Positions 60,212 through 64,000 of a DNA stretch of 64,000 nt are shown here, piece after piece. The position numbers were made by a program, and so were the translations under genes. This DNA comes from RH-AL1 sp965214415 (lineage in GTDB: Bacteria > Pseudomonadota > Alphaproteobacteria > Rhizobiales > Beijerinckiaceae): assembly GCA_965214415.1 (NCBI GenBank), contig CBDCBQ010000003.1:3919141-3983140 (forward strand), in the 5' to 3' direction. Each line of letters begins with the position of its first letter. Positions within the stretch are counted from its first letter, which is position 1. The notes under the pieces were generated by a model. It was given only the letters and a program-made list of their open reading frames with translations, was not told the DNA's origin and did not search any database.

Positions 60212-61108
60212 CTAGCCCCAGGCACGCGGCGGCTCCGCGTCCACGCTGCCAAGCGCCGCCACCATAGACGCCCGCAGACGTTCCGGCGAGCGCGCCAGCG
60301 CCCTAGCAACCACGATGCCGTCGCGCGCGCTGACGCCGGCCTCGACGTGCGCGTTGCCCGCGAACGCCGCGCGAAGCGGCTCGACGGCGGCCTCGGCGTC
60401 CGGCCCGGCGACAAGCAGCAGGGCGATCGCGCGGGCGCCGCCGCCCAAGGCCGGGCGGTCGAGCGTCGCGCCGATCGCGCCCTCGAGAAGGGTGGCATCG
60501 GCGAAGACGAGGCGGCCGTCGCGCCGCACGCGCCAGGCGTCGCGGAGCAAGCCGGTCGTCGTGGTCTCGCCGCTGGCGAGGCGGCCGAAGACCAGCATCT
60601 CCGCCGCGACGAGGCGTGCATCGGGGGCAAGATCGACGTCGAAGGTCCGCGCGAGCCGGGCGCCGTCGAACAGGATTGTCTCCTGCGGCAGCCAGAGCAG
60701 TCGGGCGCCGCCGGCAAGAGCGAGGTGCGTGCCGGTCGACGCGATGGCGCCGGCCGAGCGGTAGATTTTTTCAGCGGCGACAGTGGTCACCGAGACTTCG
60801 GCGTGTGACTTCAGATCGAACGTCAGCGCGAGCGTGTCGCCCGCGACGATACCGCCGCCGGTATTGACGACGATCGCCTCGCACGCGGCGCCACGCGCCC
60901 GACGCAGCCGCAGCGCGCCGCTCTCGTAGAGGCGATCGATGGTGGTCATGCCCGAGTTGGCGATGAAGGTCGCCGCGAGGGTGCTCGAGGGTTGGGTCAG
61001 AGGGGACACGTCTCTGTGTCGGCCGCCAGCCCCGGCGATACAAGCCGAAGGGTTCGCGCGACACCGCGATCGCAATCCGTCGATCGCCACGGGGCTATCG
61101 ATGAGCAT
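60212..61108 (-). CDS. ureD: Urease accessory protein UreD
   Basis: 298 aa. ATFIANSGMTTIDRLYESGA, VVNTGGGIVAGDTLALTFDL, TTVAAEKIYRSAGAIASTGT and LWLPQETILFDGARLARTFD are typical of UreD/UreH, the scaffold for nickel insertion with UreF and UreG. The N-terminal 45 residues are unusual, and a later GTG (VSPLTQPSS) may be the true start. It precedes ureAB by 50 bp in the normal urease order. Confidence 0.92.
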   Translation of the reverse strand: MLIDSPVAIDGLRSRCRANPSACIAGAGGRHRDVSPLTQPSSTLAATFIANSGMTTIDRLYESGALRLRRARGAACEAIVVNTGGGIVAGDTLALTFDLKSHAEVSVTTVAAEKIYRSAGAIASTGTHLALAGGARLLWLPQETILFDGARLARTFDVDLAPDARLVAAEMLVFGRLASGETTTTGLLRDAWRVRRDGRLVFADATLLEGAIGATLDRPALGGGARAIALLLVAGPDAEAAVEPLRAAFAGNAHVEAGVSARDGIVVARALARSPERLRASMVAALGSVDAEPPRAWG

Positions 61109-61245
61109 GTGCTGCGATCAAGCGAGACGAGAAAAGGAGGCGGGCCCGCGTGCTGATTCGCATGTTGTTCAAAAGGCATGACGCAACGAAACGAAATCGC
61201 AAGCTGTGAGCGACTAAAGTTTACGTGTCCTAGAGTGAGCGCGTT

Positions 61246-62637
61246 ATGGCAGCGACCGGGTCCGCCGCACTTGATTTCAGTTCGACGTTCGGCGCGGCCT
61301 CCACAGCCGCGAGCCGAGCGAAGCCGCGGGCCGCGCTCACATCCGTGGTCAACAACCTGATCGAGGCCTGGCCGGCGGCCGTCTACGAGGCGCCGCTCGT
61401 CGAGGCGCGCTTTCTCGGCCGCAAAACGACATTCGTGTGCGCGCCGGACCTCGTCCAATCGCTGCTCGTCGATCAGGCGGGGGCGCTCGAGCGTGACGAT
61501 TTCCTGCTGCGCGCCCTCGTGCCGGCACTCGGCCGTGGCGTGCTCACGGCCGACGGGGCGGCCTGGCGCTCGCAGCGCCGCACCGCCGCGCCGGTGTTCC
61601 GGCACGACCGCATCGCGGCGTTCGTTCCCGCGATGAGCGCGGCGGCCGAGGCGACGGCCGCCCGCTGGCGCACGCGCGAGGCATCCGACCCGATCGACAT
61701 GCTCGGCGAGATGATGCGGGCGACGTTCGACGTTATCGTCGCCACGATGATCTCCGACGAGGGCGGCCTCGACGTTACCGGCTTCGCTCGCCGTGTCAGC
61801 GACTATCTCGACCAGACGCCGTGGAAGATGGGCCTCACCCTGCTCGGAGCGCCGGCCTGGACTCCGCATCCCGGTTGGCTCAGGGGCCGGCGGTCGGCGC
61901 GTTACATGCGCCGGACAATTCAGTCGACGATCGAGGCGCGGCGGCAGCGCGGCGATGCTGGCCAGGACTTGCTAAGCCTGCTGCTTGCCGCGCACGATCC
62001 GGAGACGGGCGCCGGCATGAGCGATGCGAGCCTCGTCGACAACCTGCTCACCTTCGTGGCTGCCGGCCACGAGACCACGGCGCTCGCCCTGGCCTGGACG
62101 TTCAGTCTCCTCGCGGAATATCCGCGCGTCGCCGATCGGATGCGCGAGGAGATGAACACGTCGCGCGCCGCCGGCGGCGGCACCCTCGATCTCGCTGGCT
62201 TGAACTACACGCGGCAAGTCGTCATGGAGGTCATGCGCCTCTATCCGCCGGCGCCGATGATCGCCCGGCGGACGGCGCGCCCTGTCATGCTCGGCACCAC
62301 GATCGTGCCGGCCGGGCGGTCGATCCAGGTGCCTGTCTACGCCATCCACCGTCATCGCGCCCTCTGGGCGGCGCCTGACATGTTCGACCCCGATCGGTTC
62401 GCCCCGGCCGCCCGCGCGGCCCGCCCGCGTCATGCCTATCTGCCCTTTGGCGCCGGACCTCGCATCTGTATCGGCGCCAACTTCGCGATGACGGAATGCG
62501 TCGCGGTGCTGGCGGCCCTGGTGCCCGCGTTCACATTCCTGCGCATCTCGAACGAACGGCCCGAGGCGCGCTTCAAGATCACCCTCCGCCCGCATCGCGG
62601 CGTTCCGCTCCGCGTCGTGCCAAGGGACGCCTCGTGA
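61246..62637 (+). CDS. Cytochrome P450
   Basis: 463 aa. I-helix LLTFVAAGHETTALALAW with the oxygen-activation A-G-x-E-T-T, the ExxR pair in VMEVMRLYPPAPMIAR, and the haem loop LPFGAGPRICIGANFAM with the thiolate Cys are all present. The sequence type is CYP4/CYP102-like in the K-helix to haem region, suggesting fatty-acid or terpenoid oxidation. No redox partner is adjacent. It overlaps the next gene's start by 4 bp (GTGA). Confidence 0.93.
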   Translation: MAATGSAALDFSSTFGAASTAASRAKPRAALTSVVNNLIEAWPAAVYEAPLVEARFLGRKTTFVCAPDLVQSLLVDQAGALERDDFLLRALVPALGRGVLTADGAAWRSQRRTAAPVFRHDRIAAFVPAMSAAAEATAARWRTREASDPIDMLGEMMRATFDVIVATMISDEGGLDVTGFARRVSDYLDQTPWKMGLTLLGAPAWTPHPGWLRGRRSARYMRRTIQSTIEARRQRGDAGQDLLSLLLAAHDPETGAGMSDASLVDNLLTFVAAGHETTALALAWTFSLLAEYPRVADRMREEMNTSRAAGGGTLDLAGLNYTRQVVMEVMRLYPPAPMIARRTARPVMLGTTIVPAGRSIQVPVYAIHRHRALWAAPDMFDPDRFAPAARAARPRHAYLPFGAGPRICIGANFAMTECVAVLAALVPAFTFLRISNERPEARFKITLRPHRGVPLRVVPRDAS

Positions 62638-64000
62638 GCGAAATTTCGCGTCGGGAGACTTTGGCCGCGCCGCCGCGAACGCCTGTCGCGCGCAATCGCC
62701 GGAGCGCGCGATCCTACAGGGTCTTCCGCAGTCTCGATCGCGGCGACGCGAGCACGTCCCTGCCGGAGCGCTATGTCGACGAGACGCGCGCTGTCCAGCT
62801 CGACGAGACGTTGAAGCTCGCCAAATTTTCGGCGTTGGCCCATGTCGCCGTGACCGCCTGCTACGTGGGATTTTTCTGGCCGACACCCGGTCGGGCGTTC
62901 ACGCTGGGCCTTTGCGTTGCCGTCTCGACCCTCGTCATCGCGGCGCTTTGCAGCGCGATCGTCTGCGCGCCCCGTATCGCGTCCGCGCGCAGCGTCGACA
63001 TCGGACGCGTTTGCGCGACTCTCGTCGCTTTTCTGATGGGCAGCGCGTGGGGCACGATGCCGGTGGCGCTGCTGCCGATGTCGGACCTTCCCCACCAGAT
63101 GATCGTCTGTTGCACGATCGTCGGCGTGATCTCCGACGTCTTCGTGCTCGGGCCGATCCTCCCGCTGTCGCTGCTGTTCGTTTTTCCGGTGCTCGTTGGG
63201 ACCTACATCGGCCTGATCATGGCGGGCGGCTGGCTGATGCTGATGCTGTCCATCCTGTTGACGATCTACGCCCTGTTCGTGTCGTTCAGCATCAAGGAAA
63301 TGAACAAGCTTTCCGTTCAACGCATCGTCGATCGCGTCAGGGTCAGCGAGCAAAACGACACGATCGGCCTGCTGCTGCGCGACTTCGAGGAGAATACCGC
63401 CGACTGGCTATGGGAGGTCGACGCAGAGGGACGTTTCCACCACGTCTCCGAGCGGATCGCGCAATCCGTCGGCGTCGCCGTGTCCATCCTGCAGCACGTG
63501 CCGTTTTCCAAGATCTTCACGCAGCGACTGCCCCACGCTTCGATCTCGGATGGCGCCCGCAAGATTCTCACGGCGATCGCGGGGCGCCGCCCCTTCCACA
63601 ACATGCCCGTCGAGATCAAGACGCCCGACGCGTCGATCTGGTGGCTGCTCACCGGCAAGCCGATCTACGACAAAAGTGGCCTCTTCATAGGCTATCGTGG
63701 TGTCGGCTCCGACATCACGGTTGCCCGCAACGCGGAGGAGAAGATCGCCTACATGGCGAACTTCGATACCCTGACTGGACTCGCGAACCGCGCGGTCTTT
63801 CTTACCCTGGCAAGCCAGGAATGCGAGGTCGCCTCGCGCGACCGCTCTAGACGCGCGCTGCTCTATCTCGACCTCGATGGCTTCAAGGGCGTCAACGACA
63901 GCCTCGGCCACGCGATCGGCGATAAGCTTCTGCAGGAAGTCGCCGGGCGTCTGAAGGAGGGGGTCCCCAAGACCGCCGTGCTCGCGCGGCTCGGCGGCGA
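62634..64000 (+). CDS. Membrane PAS-GGDEF protein (3' end outside window)
   Basis: GTG 62634 overlaps the P450 stop. The first ~85 residues are basic and cytoplasmic. Five to six hydrophobic segments follow (e.g. FTLGLCVAVSTLVIAALCSA, MIVCCTIVGVISDVFVLGPI, LMLMLSILLTIYALFVSFSI). A PAS domain (NTADWLWEVDAEGRFHHVSE to FIGYRGVGSDITVARNAEEK) and the start of a GGDEF domain (FDTLTGLANRAVFL, LLYLDLDGFKGVNDSLGHAI) come next. The window ends at ARLGGD, within the active-site loop, so diguanylate cyclase activity and any EAL domain cannot be judged. Confidence 0.88.
   Translation, partial: MSEISRRETLAAPPRTPVARNRRSARSYRVFRSLDRGDASTSLPERYVDETRAVQLDETLKLAKFSALAHVAVTACYVGFFWPTPGRAFTLGLCVAVSTLVIAALCSAIVCAPRIASARSVDIGRVCATLVAFLMGSAWGTMPVALLPMSDLPHQMIVCCTIVGVISDVFVLGPILPLSLLFVFPVLVGTYIGLIMAGGWLMLMLSILLTIYALFVSFSIKEMNKLSVQRIVDRVRVSEQNDTIGLLLRDFEENTADWLWEVDAEGRFHHVSERIAQSVGVAVSILQHVPFSKIFTQRLPHASISDGARKILTAIAGRRPFHNMPVEIKTPDASIWWLLTGKPIYDKSGLFIGYRGVGSDITVARNAEEKIAYMANFDTLTGLANRAVFLTLASQECEVASRDRSRRALLYLDLDGFKGVNDSLGHAIGDKLLQEVAGRLKEGVPKTAVLARLGG

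Overview
The window looks like a GC-rich alphaproteobacterial chromosome, most likely of the order Hyphomicrobiales (Methylobacterium/Bosea-like). The evidence is the fused urease gamma-beta subunit, the lgt-midA-pgeF and MJ0042/DUF3426-ftsE-ftsX gene blocks, and direct-repeat LexA boxes of the alphaproteobacterial type GTTC-N7-GTTC. The species cannot be fixed from the sequence alone.

The window has two very different halves. Positions 1 to about 35,860 are an accessory, decaying region. It opens with insertion sequences: a cut-off IS3 element, an IS66 end fragment, and two almost identical 2.5 kb IS66 elements at 3,057-5,583 and 7,738-10,263. These interrupt an SDR gene and a second MFS transporter gene. 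An intact MFS transporter, an EF-hand protein, a family 2 glycosyltransferase and a manganese catalase follow, and then more IS3 wreckage. From about 15.5 to 35.8 kb there is a dense field of very small genes, many of them paralogous to each other and many broken by single-base frameshifts or stops. This stretch also carries xth (exonuclease III), an HNH-type secreted protein, a DCC/DUF393 protein, an SRAP (YedK/HMCES) gene, umuD and umuC, and a two-TM GAF protein.

Three perfect alphaproteobacterial LexA (SOS) boxes lie in this field: 17,878-17,892, 28,368-28,382 and 32,835-32,849. Each sits directly upstream of a small gene of unknown function, and the third precedes umuDC. Members of the same small-gene families recur elsewhere in the field as decayed copies. 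The best reading is an SOS-responsive DNA-damage accessory cluster, probably carried by a mobile island or integrated plasmid, that is now decaying.

At 35,861-36,181 the first 106 codons of yifB/comM run into the accessory DNA, marking the island-core junction. To the right (36.2-64 kb) the genes are mostly intact housekeeping functions. They comprise a broken VapBC pair, a truncated sodium:solute symporter abutting a truncated LuxR regulator, a DUF1097 protein, an ExbB-ExbD-TonB system, a Nudix-like protein with PhzF, a rhodanese, RecF, a second TonB-like protein, a GNAT, and a RelE/XRE toxin-antitoxin pair. These are followed by Lgt-MidA-PgeF, FtsY, a chemoreceptor, a DUF3426-type protein, FtsE-FtsX, a DUF3892 protein, a PemK toxin, a MOSC protein, UreAB and UreD (without ureC next to them), a cytochrome P450 and the start of a PAS-GGDEF protein. 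No tRNA, rRNA or CRISPR array was recognised.
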